Assembly (NCBI GenBank): GCA_905181825.1
Contig: CAJIZJ010000037.1
Coordinates: 1-45,634, forward strand
Direction of reading: 5' to 3'
Source of the DNA: an uncultured Flavobacteriaceae bacterium
Lineage (GTDB): Bacteria; Bacteroidota; Bacteroidia; Flavobacteriales; Flavobacteriaceae
DNA length: 45,634 nucleotides
A program made the position numbers and the translations under genes. The stretch's first letter is position 1, and every line of letters begins with the position of its first letter. A model generated the notes under the pieces. It had not been told where the DNA came from, did not search any database, and saw only the letters and a list, made by a program, of their open reading frames with translations. Below, piece by piece: positions 24,671 to 31,820 of the stretch.

Positions 24671-25659
24671 TCACTTATTTTATATATCAAATCAATAATG
24701 CGACTTGAGTAGCCTGTTTCATTGTCGTACCAGCCTATAATCTTTACCATGTTTCCAATGACTGATGTCATTTGAGCATCAAAAATACATGAATGTGTAT
24801 TTCCAACTATATCTATAGAAACAATTGGATCTTCTGTGTACTCAAGAACTCCTTTAAAATAAGACTTTGAAGCTTCATTAAAAGCAGTATTAATGGCATC
24901 AACACTTGTTTGGTTTTTAACATTAAATGTAATATCAGTAAGTGAGCCGTTGATTACAGGAACACGAATGCCACAGCCTCCAATATTTTCTGCTAGTTCT
25001 GGAAAAATCTTAGTTAATGCTTTGGCTGCTCCTGTAGTTGTTGGCACTATAGACTGTCCAGCTGCACGTGCCCGTCTTAAATCTTGGTGGGGCTGATCGT
25101 GTAGGCTTTGGTCTGTAGTATAGGAATGCACGGTTGTGATATAAGCCTGATTAACTCCACAAAGGGTATTTATAACAGACAACATCGGAGCCGCATTATT
25201 AGTGGTGCAAGATGCATTAGAAATAATAAGGTCCTCTTTTTGTAATAGGTGGTCATTAATGCCTAGTACAATTGTTTTTATGGTTTCATCAGTAGGAGGT
25301 ACACTTAAAATTACTTTGGAGGCTCCATTGTTTATGTGATGAATTAATTCGCTTTTTGTCTTAAATTTCCCAGTAGATTCTATCACAATATCTACATCAA
25401 AAGGCTTCCAGTTTAGGTCTTTAGGGTGGGGTGTATTTAGTACAGGAACCTTGAGATCTTCAATAATTAAATGTTCGCTATCGCAAGAAACTGCCTTTTT
25501 TAAGGTGCCATGAATACTGTCGTATTTAGTTAGATGCGCCAATGTTTTAATGTCAGATAAATCATTAATAGCGACGACCTTAATACTAGGGTGTTCAAGT
25601 AGAATCCTAAAAACACGCCGTCCAATGCGTCCAAATCCATTAATGGCAACCCTAACCAT
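24667..25659 (-). CDS. gap: glyceraldehyde-3-phosphate dehydrogenase, type I
   Basis: This 330-residue GAPDH has the Rossmann start RVAINGFGRIGRRVFR, catalytic C151 in SNASCTTNNAAP and the phosphate-binding regions TVHSYTTDQ, RRARAAGQSIVP and the C-terminal WYDNETGYSSR. The usual motif reads SCTTNCLAP; NNAAP here is a variant but the catalytic Cys and Thr remain. It follows lipA by 2 nt in one unit, away from other glycolysis genes, so it may be a second GAPDH isozyme; that cannot be told here. Confidence 0.95.
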   Translation of the reverse strand: MVRVAINGFGRIGRRVFRILLEHPSIKVVAINDLSDIKTLAHLTKYDSIHGTLKKAVSCDSEHLIIEDLKVPVLNTPHPKDLNWKPFDVDIVIESTGKFKTKSELIHHINNGASKVILSVPPTDETIKTIVLGINDHLLQKEDLIISNASCTTNNAAPMLSVINTLCGVNQAYITTVHSYTTDQSLHDQPHQDLRRARAAGQSIVPTTTGAAKALTKIFPELAENIGGCGIRVPVINGSLTDITFNVKNQTSVDAINTAFNEASKSYFKGVLEYTEDPIVSIDIVGNTHSCIFDAQMTSVIGNMVKIIGWYDNETGYSSRIIDLIYKISD

Positions 25660-25661
25660 AG

Positions 25662-26537
25662 TTAGTTGATGTGTTTTTGAGCTTTGTAAGAAGATCTAAC
25701 CAATGCACTACTTTCAACGTGGCGAAAACCTAATTCTAATCCAATCGTTTCGTATTCTTTGAATTGATCAGGAGTGATAAATTGCTTTACAGGCAAATGT
25801 TTTTTACTTGGTTGTAAATACTGACCAATAGTTACTACATCTACATTTGCATTTCTAATATCGTGAAGTGTTTCAATAACTTCATCTCGTGTTTCTCCAA
25901 GGCCAAGCATGAGGCCTGTTTTTGTGCGACGTTGTCCGTTGTCTTTTAGGTATTTTAATACTCCAAGGCTTTTTTCGTATTTAGCCTGAATTCGAACTTC
26001 ACGTGTAAGACGCCTTACGGTTTCCATATTGTGAGAAACGACTTCTGGAGCGACTTCAATAATTCGATCAATATGTTTTTCAATTCCCTGAAAATCAGGA
26101 ATCAATGTCTCCATAGTAGTGTTTGGATTCATGCGTCTAACCGCTTTAACGGTTTCGGCCCACATGATACTCCCCATATCTTTCAAGTCGTCTCTGTCAA
26201 CGCTTGTAAGTACAGCATGTTTGATGTCCATTATTTTGATTGACCTAGCGACCTTTTCAGGCTCATCCCAATCAACGGTTTCTGGACGTCCAGTTTTAAC
26301 ACCACAAAACCCACATGATCGTGTACATACATTACCTAAAATCATAAACGTTGCAGTCCCTTCTCCCCAGCATTCACCCATATTAGGGCAGCTTCCTGAA
26401 GTGCATATAGTGTTTAAGTTGTATTTGTCAACAAGGCCTCTAAGCTCTGTGTATTTTTTACCAGTAGGTAGTTTTACGCGAAGCCATTTTGGTTTGGATT
26501 GACGTACAATTGGATCTGAAAGTGTTTCTACAGCCAT
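25662..26537 (-). CDS. lipA: lipoyl synthase
   Basis: This radical SAM enzyme inserts two sulfur atoms into protein-bound octanoyl chains to make lipoyl cofactors. Both clusters are seen: the auxiliary cluster CTSGSCPNMGEC and the radical SAM CTRSCGFC. The C-terminal ESSALVRSSYKA carries the conserved Ser ligand. I chose ATG 26537 (MAVETLSDP, 291 residues); the in-frame TTG at 26558 lies inside the -7 box. It is the first gene of a lipA-gap unit. Confidence 0.97.
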   Translation of the reverse strand: MAVETLSDPIVRQSKPKWLRVKLPTGKKYTELRGLVDKYNLNTICTSGSCPNMGECWGEGTATFMILGNVCTRSCGFCGVKTGRPETVDWDEPEKVARSIKIMDIKHAVLTSVDRDDLKDMGSIMWAETVKAVRRMNPNTTMETLIPDFQGIEKHIDRIIEVAPEVVSHNMETVRRLTREVRIQAKYEKSLGVLKYLKDNGQRRTKTGLMLGLGETRDEVIETLHDIRNANVDVVTIGQYLQPSKKHLPVKQFITPDQFKEYETIGLELGFRHVESSALVRSSYKAQKHIN

Positions 26538-26555
26538 GGGTTCAATTTGATATAA

Positions 26556-26563
26556 CAAAGATA
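26556..26563 (-). promoter_or_regulatory. -7 box TATCTTTG of lipA-gap
   Basis: This is a perfect TAnnTTTG on the minus strand, 18 nt before the lipA ATG. It overlaps the alternative upstream start codon and so decides the start. Confidence 0.6.
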
Positions 26564-26584
26564 CAAAGTATTCTTATAAAAAAA

Positions 26585-27802
26585 TCATAAAATTGTGAGA
26601 TACCATACGCTAAAACCAATTAAAAAAAGAAGCCCCAAACAGCTGATGAAATGCATGAATTTAGAAGGCTGCCATTCTTTTGGTGTATGTTTACTAGAAA
26701 TTAACAGATAGTTTGCTAACGCGTAAAACGGAGCTGTTAAAAAGGAGAGAATTGTGGCCAATTTAATCAGACCTCCCATATTAGAAAGAAAAAAGAAATA
26801 CACACATAAAGTTCCTGAGATTAGTATTAGACTCCATGTCAAATAGCCCTTTTTGAAGGTTTTTTTAAATAAAAGTTCTATGGTTTTGTTCATAGAACGT
26901 GGTGATGCATCCAGGGTGGTTAATGTTGTACTGAACATGGTGGTGAATGCTGCGACTCCAATAATTATATAGGCCCAACTTCCAAGACTCTGAGTGTACA
27001 TATCAATAAGTTGTACAGAAAATACTCCTGCACTATTACTAAAGCTATTTCCTGTAGGATTCATTATGAGTGCTCCAAGAGCAACAAAGCAAATTCCCAA
27101 TATAACAGTTCCTAGATATCCAATATTAAAATCGAGCAGTGCTGTTTTAGTATTTGTTTTTTCTGGACTTGCTAGTTGCTTTTCTATAGTCCATAAAGAG
27201 TGCCATACCGATACGTCTAAAGGCGCTGGCATCCACCCCATAAAGGCAATTAAAAAAGTAATTTCAACACTTCCTTCTGGAATATATTGTACAATTTCAA
27301 TCGCATTTGTAGAATTGTAAAACGCCAACCCTGTAGCCGTTAAAGTGGTTAAGGTTAATGTAATCACAATAATTTTTATAGCGACGTCTAAGAATTGATA
27401 CCTTCCAATATTTAATATTATAAAGCAAAGACTAAGAATAACAATAGTCCAAACCTTTACACTAATAAAGTCTCCAAATAATGAGGTTGCAATTCCAGCA
27501 GTTACAATTGTTACTGCCGCTTGAATGGTAAACATCGTTAAAAAAGTCAACACTCCATAGAGTCCTAAAACTCCTTTTCCAAGCTTCTGGTAGCCTTCTA
27601 ATAAGCTCTCGCCAGTAGCACTTGCATACCTTGGACCGTATTGAAAAAACGGGTATTTAACTAAATGAATTAGCAGTAAAGCCCATAACAATCCAAATCC
27701 AAAATCAGCTCCCGATCGGGTAGACTGCACCAAATGGGAGACGCCAATCGCCGCACCAGCAAATAGCAAACCTGGTCCTAGCTTTTGAATGATTTGCTTC
27801 AT
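26585..27802 (-). CDS. Nramp-like membrane transporter lacking canonical metal motifs
   Basis: This 405-residue protein with about 11 membrane helices resembles the Nramp (NRAMP/MntH) family. The canonical first-helix motif DPGN is replaced by GAAIGVSHLVQ, and the sixth-helix MPH by GWMPAPLDV. The known Mn/Fe ligands are therefore not conserved, and substrate and mechanism may differ. Its start overlaps the stop of the ECF sigma factor gene by 4 nt (ATGA-type coupling), which ties its expression to that regulator. Confidence 0.85.
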   Translation of the reverse strand: MKQIIQKLGPGLLFAGAAIGVSHLVQSTRSGADFGFGLLWALLLIHLVKYPFFQYGPRYASATGESLLEGYQKLGKGVLGLYGVLTFLTMFTIQAAVTIVTAGIATSLFGDFISVKVWTIVILSLCFIILNIGRYQFLDVAIKIIVITLTLTTLTATGLAFYNSTNAIEIVQYIPEGSVEITFLIAFMGWMPAPLDVSVWHSLWTIEKQLASPEKTNTKTALLDFNIGYLGTVILGICFVALGALIMNPTGNSFSNSAGVFSVQLIDMYTQSLGSWAYIIIGVAAFTTMFSTTLTTLDASPRSMNKTIELLFKKTFKKGYLTWSLILISGTLCVYFFFLSNMGGLIKLATILSFLTAPFYALANYLLISSKHTPKEWQPSKFMHFISCLGLLFLIGFSVWYLTIL

Positions 27803-28350
27803 TTTTTAGATAAGATTATTTCTGCTAATAGTTTTTTTGCTCGCAAGAGTTTAATCTTTACATTATTCACTGGAGCTTTGATTTCTTTCGAAATTTCGTT
27901 ATAAGATAATTCTTGGAAATAGCGTAAGTTTATAACTTGCTGATAATGAGGTTTTAGTTTTTTTATATCTTTAAGTAACTCAGCTAGGTTTTGTTTTGTA
28001 ATGAGCTTGTCTTCAGGAGATAAGGCTTCATCCATAATCCAATACACCCGTTCTTCATCTTCTTCAGATGTTTGATTACTAAGAGACGTTTTTTGTTTCC
28101 TTAAGCTATCAGAATGTGTGTTTTTTGCGATTGTAATAAGCCATGTTTTGAATTTGAATTTTTCGTCAAATGTTTCAATTTTCTCAAAGGCCTTAGAAAA
28201 TGTTTCGATCGTAATGTCCTCTGCATCATTTTCATTATGAGTTCGTTTAATTAAAAATCCATACACATCATTCCAAAACATATGCAACAAGTTGTTGAAT
28301 GCAATTTGATTGTTTTTTTTAGCTTTTTGAATGATTTTATTTAGTTCCAA
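27799..28350 (-). CDS. ECF-type RNA polymerase sigma factor
   Basis: This 183-residue sigma-70 family protein has region 2 (about residues 20-90: NDAEDITIETFSKAFEKI and FKTWLITIAKN) and region 4 (about 125-178: LRYFQELSYNEISKEI then NVKIKLLRAKKLL), without regions 1 and 3, as in ECF factors. The start appears to be TTG at 28350 (MELNKIIQKA); no in-frame ATG precedes it and the next Met is ~24 residues in. No anti-sigma factor is adjacent; instead it is coupled by a 4-nt overlap to the Nramp-like gene. Confidence 0.9.
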   Translation of the reverse strand: MELNKIIQKAKKNNQIAFNNLLHMFWNDVYGFLIKRTHNENDAEDITIETFSKAFEKIETFDEKFKFKTWLITIAKNTHSDSLRKQKTSLSNQTSEEDEERVYWIMDEALSPEDKLITKQNLAELLKDIKKLKPHYQQVINLRYFQELSYNEISKEIKAPVNNVKIKLLRAKKLLAEIILSKK

Positions 28351-28420
28351 TACATGGGTAATTTAACAGTGAAGATGAATACGCTAAACAATATAAACTA
28401 TAGTTTTTAGTTGAGGACGC

Positions 28421-28624
28421 TTATGTATGCTGAGGTTCAGAACAGTCTTTGTATTCTTCAGCAGTTTTCCCACAAAACCCACATGCTTCTCCATCTTTGT
28501 TTAGCATTGGACTTTGGCTTGCGCAAGTTCCTGCAAATTCACCATCTTTCTGTGCCCATATTTTTATAGATATGCCTGCAACAGCAATTCCCAAAAGTCC
28601 CAGTGTAATTAAAAGTAAAGCCAT
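28421..28624 (-). CDS. small Cys-rich single-span membrane protein, NqrM-like arrangement
   Basis: This 67-residue protein has an N-terminal membrane helix (residues 3-24) and a short soluble tail with four cysteines: C34 in AGTC, C48-x-x-C51 in ACGFCG and C61. A single helix followed by a spaced Cys tetrad is also the plan of NqrM (DUF539), the iron-delivery factor needed to mature Na+-NQR. Sequence identity to NqrM is slight, so the link is a hypothesis (see findings). A perfect -7 box lies 10 nt upstream; the gene stands alone. Confidence 0.8.
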   Translation of the reverse strand: MALLLITLGLLGIAVAGISIKIWAQKDGEFAGTCASQSPMLNKDGEACGFCGKTAEEYKDCSEPQHT

Positions 28625-28634
28625 CTTTTTTTTT

Positions 28635-28642
28635 CAAAGATA
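28635..28642 (-). promoter_or_regulatory. -7 box TATCTTTG of the Cys-rich membrane protein
   Basis: This is a perfect TAnnTTTG on the minus strand, 10 nt before the ATG at 28624. A run of A residues fills the short leader. Confidence 0.6.
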
Positions 28643-28852
28643 CAATTTTCAGGAATTTTTAGCTTGTTTTTTGTGAATTTGGAATTGCAGTATTTTCGTT
28701 CTGTCTAGCAGTAGTTTTTATAACATATGCTATTACATGACTTTAAGGCGCTCACTTTATTACTAATGTGTTTATTAGCGAATGGGTTTTTGGTTGTTTT
28801 GACCCTAAGTCTTTAGGACTTAACATCAAGATTTAGCAAAAATATAGATTGG

Positions 28853-29863
28853 CTATAAAATGTTAACTTCACTTTCTAAATGAATACCAAAAATAATTAA
28901 TATAGCTTCTTGTATCTGTATTGAAAGCTGAAGCAAGTCTTTTCCTGAGGCATTTCCGTAGTTAACTAAGACCAGTGCCTGTTTGTCATGAACACCATAG
29001 CTGCCAAATTTCTTACCTTTAAACCCAGCGGTTTCTATTAGCCATCCAGCGGGAATTTTAACAGTTGCATCTGATACTATATAATGGGGTATATCTGGAA
29101 ATTGTTCTTTTATAATTTCAAATTTAGAATGTGCAATAACAGGGTTCTTGAAAAAACTTCCGCTATTTCCTAAAACTTTTGGATTAGGAAGTTTTGAGTT
29201 CCTAATAGATATTACTGCTGTTGAAATATCTTGAATAGTTGGGTTTACGACACCATTTTTTTTAAGTTCGGCTTCAATAGCTCCGTAATTTGTTTTCGTA
29301 ATATGCTGATGACTACTTAACTCAAATATGACGGAAGTGATGATGTATTGTCCTTTTAGCTCTTCTTTGAAAACGGAATTTCTATACCCAAAATTACAGT
29401 CTTTTTTTGTAAATGTTCTAAGTTCTTTAGTATCAACATCTAGTGCTTGGCAGCTTACAAAAGAGTCTTTCAACTCAACTCCATATGCGCCAATATTTTG
29501 AATAGGGGCTGTCCCCACATTTCCTGGAATTAAGGATAAATTCTCAACTCCACCATAATTTTTATCAAGGCACCAAGACACAAATTCATGCCAGTTTTCT
29601 CCTGCAGCAACTTCAACTCTCACGTTGTTCTCGGAATTTGAAACCACTTTAATACCTTTAATGTTGATATGTAACACCAAAGCATCCACGTCTTTTGTAA
29701 GTAACATATTACTGCCCCCACCTAGGATTAGCATATTAGAAGGATTTGTGTTTAAAGCTGCAATCAAATCTTTTTTAGATTCAATTGTTATAAATTCTCT
29801 TGCTACTACACTCATCCCAAATGTATTCAAATCTTTTAGCGATATGTTATTTTTGATAACCAC
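28853..29863 (-). CDS. murB: UDP-N-acetylenolpyruvoylglucosamine reductase
   Basis: This FAD enzyme makes UDP-MurNAc, the second committed peptidoglycan precursor step. At 336 residues it is the type I form. FAD motifs LILGGGSNMLLT and GENWHEFV are clear, as is GVENLSLIPGNVGTAPIQNIGAYG. The catalytic Ser lies in GNSGSFFKNP, and the C-terminus holds PAGWLIETAGFKG and VNYGNASGKDL. It starts 3 nt after the aminotransferase gene and shares its promoter. The 228-nt region beyond its stop (28625-28852) holds only the promoter of the small Cys-rich gene and a weak hairpin. Confidence 0.97.
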   Translation of the reverse strand: MVIKNNISLKDLNTFGMSVVAREFITIESKKDLIAALNTNPSNMLILGGGSNMLLTKDVDALVLHINIKGIKVVSNSENNVRVEVAAGENWHEFVSWCLDKNYGGVENLSLIPGNVGTAPIQNIGAYGVELKDSFVSCQALDVDTKELRTFTKKDCNFGYRNSVFKEELKGQYIITSVIFELSSHQHITKTNYGAIEAELKKNGVVNPTIQDISTAVISIRNSKLPNPKVLGNSGSFFKNPVIAHSKFEIIKEQFPDIPHYIVSDATVKIPAGWLIETAGFKGKKFGSYGVHDKQALVLVNYGNASGKDLLQLSIQIQEAILIIFGIHLESEVNIL

Positions 29864-29866
29864 GAA

Positions 29867-31057
29867 CTAAGAGTTGTATTCTTTAAGTGCAGCTTTGAGA
29901 ATAGCTACAGAGCTTATTAAGTCTTCAGTGTTTAAAACATAAGCAATCCGAACTTGGTTTTTGCCTAGCCCTGTAGTTGAATAAAATCCAGCCGCAGGCG
30001 CCACCATGATAGTTTTATTGTCAAGTCTAAATGTTTCTAGCATCCATTGGGCAAATTTATCAGTGTCTGGAACAGGTAATTCAACAATACAATAAAAAGC
30101 GCCATTTGGGATCGCAACTTTTACACCTTCAATCTTTTTAAGTTCTTTAACCAACACATTCCTGCGCTCAACATACTCAGTAATTACTTCCTTAAAATAG
30201 CTATCAGGAGTTTCTAGTGCAGCTTCACTTGCGATTAAACCATAGGTGGGAGGTGATAATCTAGCTTGAGCAAACTTTAAAGCTGTATTAAGTACTGCTT
30301 TGTTTCTACTAACAATGCATCCAATTCTTGCGCCACACATACTATATCTCTTAGAAACAGAGTCAATTATTATGGCATTGGACTCAATTTCTTTTTCTTG
30401 CATAATTGAGTAGTGCTCAAGACCATCATATGTGAATTCTCGATATACTTCATCAGCAATTAGAAATAAATCGTGTTTTTTAACTAGTTTTGCTAATTGA
30501 TGAATCTCCTCTTTACTGTAAAGATAGCCGGTAGGGTTTCCTGGGTTACAAATCAATATAGCTTTTGTTTTGGGCGTTATTAAGGCTTCAAAATCAGCAA
30601 TAGGTGGTAGGGCAAAATTAGTTTCAATTCCGGAGACAACCGGAACTACTTTTACGCCTTGCGCAACAGAAAATCCATTGTAATTAGCATAAAAAGGCTC
30701 AGGAATTATGACTTCGTCTCCAAGGTCCATTATACTGCCAAAGCAAAAAAGCAATGCTTCGCTTCCACCTGTAGTTATAATGATGTCATCTGAACCTATT
30801 TCAATGTCATTCTTTTTGTAGTATTCTGAAAGTTTTTCACGGTATGCCTCTGAACCTTCAGACCTGCTGTATTCTAGCACTGTTAAGTCACTATTTTTAA
30901 TAGCTTTTAGAGCAACTTCCGGGGTTTTGATGTCAGGTTGGCCAATATTTAAGTGGAATACTTTAACGCCTTCTTTTTTTGCTTGCTCTGCGAAAGGGAC
31001 CAGCTTACGGATAGGCGATTGAGGCATTAAGCCTCCTTTGGTTGAAATTTTCGGCAT
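29867..31057 (-). CDS. class I/II pyridoxal-phosphate aminotransferase
   Basis: This 396-residue enzyme is of the aspartate aminotransferase fold type I group. The PLP Lys is in SVSKRYSMCGARIGC, the PLP-contacting Asp and Tyr in LIADEVYREF, the substrate Asn in ICNPGNPTGYLYS, and the C-terminal Arg in NQVRIAYVL. It is most like bacterial aspartate/branched aminotransferases of the AspB group; the exact amino-acid partner cannot be fixed. It is the first gene of a pair with murB. Confidence 0.92.
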   Translation of the reverse strand: MPKISTKGGLMPQSPIRKLVPFAEQAKKEGVKVFHLNIGQPDIKTPEVALKAIKNSDLTVLEYSRSEGSEAYREKLSEYYKKNDIEIGSDDIIITTGGSEALLFCFGSIMDLGDEVIIPEPFYANYNGFSVAQGVKVVPVVSGIETNFALPPIADFEALITPKTKAILICNPGNPTGYLYSKEEIHQLAKLVKKHDLFLIADEVYREFTYDGLEHYSIMQEKEIESNAIIIDSVSKRYSMCGARIGCIVSRNKAVLNTALKFAQARLSPPTYGLIASEAALETPDSYFKEVITEYVERRNVLVKELKKIEGVKVAIPNGAFYCIVELPVPDTDKFAQWMLETFRLDNKTIMVAPAAGFYSTTGLGKNQVRIAYVLNTEDLISSVAILKAALKEYNS

Positions 31058-31080
31058 CGTTTATAAATAACTATTGATTA

Positions 31081-31088
31081 CAAATTTA
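31081..31088 (-). promoter_or_regulatory. -7 box TAAATTTG of the aminotransferase-murB unit
   Basis: This is a perfect TAnnTTTG on the minus strand, 23 nt before the ATG at 31057. Confidence 0.55.
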
Positions 31089-31209
31089 TCTTAAAGTTAG
31101 TACAAAGTAAAGCGCTTTAACTAATATTTAAATAATTAGGTTGTTATTTTTCTGTTCATGTCGAATTTCGATCAAATATAAATAATCTTTACTGCGGTTT
31201 AAATAAAAA

Positions 31210-31230
31210 AAGCTCCCAGTAAGGGAGCTT
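31210..31230 (-). terminator. intrinsic terminator of the DUF1573 gene
   Basis: AAGCTCCC (31210-31217) pairs with GGGAGCTT (31223-31230) around a 5-nt loop. On the minus strand the hairpin is followed by TTTTTTATTT. It lies 25 nt past the DUF1573 stop. Confidence 0.8.
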
Positions 31231-31255
31231 GAAATTTTTAATGTAAATGTTAAAT

Positions 31256-31681
31256 TTAGTTCTCTAACACACTTTTGTTTTTATCTCCAATGACTGTTGA
31301 TTTTTTAGAATCAATTACAGTTCCTTTAATTTTTAAAGCGACTGTTTGGGTTACGGCATTTGAAGTTACTGTAATAGTCTTTCGGATTGGATTGACACGA
31401 TTTGTATCGTACTTGACTTCTATTTCTCCATTTTCTCCAGGTAAAATAGGCTCGGTTGGTTTTTTAGGGACTGTACAACCACAGCTAGACTTTACATCAG
31501 AAACAATTAAAGGGGCATCGCCAGTATTTTTAAATTTAAAAACACGCACTCCATCGGATCCTTTTTCAATAGTTCCGTAATCAATTGTTTCAGATTCGAA
31601 TTCTATTTTTGCGACTTTGTCTTGAGCATAAATCGAGATGCTAAATAGGGAAATAAATAATAAGGTTGAAATTTTTTTCAT
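31256..31681 (-). CDS. secreted DUF1573 protein
   Basis: This 141-residue protein has a signal peptide (MKKISTLLFISLFSISIYAQ) and one DUF1573 immunoglobulin-like domain: IDYGTIEKGSDGVRVFKFKNTGDAPLIV in pieces, then SSCGCTVPKKP with the family CGC cysteines and KTITVTSNA. The family is widespread in Bacteroidota envelopes, with no settled function. It has its own terminator. Upstream, TTG-N19-TAAATTTA (31730 down to 31704) is a fair promoter. It is divergent from valS. Confidence 0.92.
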   Translation of the reverse strand: MKKISTLLFISLFSISIYAQDKVAKIEFESETIDYGTIEKGSDGVRVFKFKNTGDAPLIVSDVKSSCGCTVPKKPTEPILPGENGEIEVKYDTNRVNPIRKTITVTSNAVTQTVALKIKGTVIDSKKSTVIGDKNKSVLEN

Positions 31682-31724
31682 GATGTAGTATTAGTTTATA
31701 GTAAATTTAGGCACTTATTTTTAA

Positions 31725-31740
31725 ATTACAAAAATGTAAT
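31725..31740. repeat. short inverted repeat in the DUF1573/valS spacer
   Basis: ATTACA and TGTAAT flank an AAAA spacer, a perfect 6-bp dyad. It overlaps the likely -33 region of the DUF1573 promoter, so it could be a protein-binding site. It is short and AT-rich and may be chance. Confidence 0.3.
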
Positions 31741-31783
31741 CATATAATTTCAATTATTAATTTTAAAGAAAATAAAATATGAG

Positions 31784-31791
31784 TACTTTTG
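31784..31791 (+). promoter_or_regulatory. -7 box TACTTTTG of valS
   Basis: This is a perfect TAnnTTTG ending 29 nt before ATG 31821. It lies downstream of the in-frame ATG at 31779, which would therefore not be in the transcript, so it fixes the valS start. Confidence 0.55.
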
Positions 31792-31820
31792 TGGGTATAA
31801 CTCAAAAATTATACCATAGT

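Noticed and set aside
24667-25659. gap variant NNAAP as a sign of a non-functional GAPDH
   Set aside because: The catalytic Cys, the Thr pair and all phosphate and NAD motifs are intact; the variant positions are not catalytic.
28806-28822. Hairpin TAAGTC-N5-GACTTA after murB as a terminator
   Set aside because: Only 6 bp, with no T run on the side that would follow in the murB direction; it may be a weak structure but I cannot call it a terminator.
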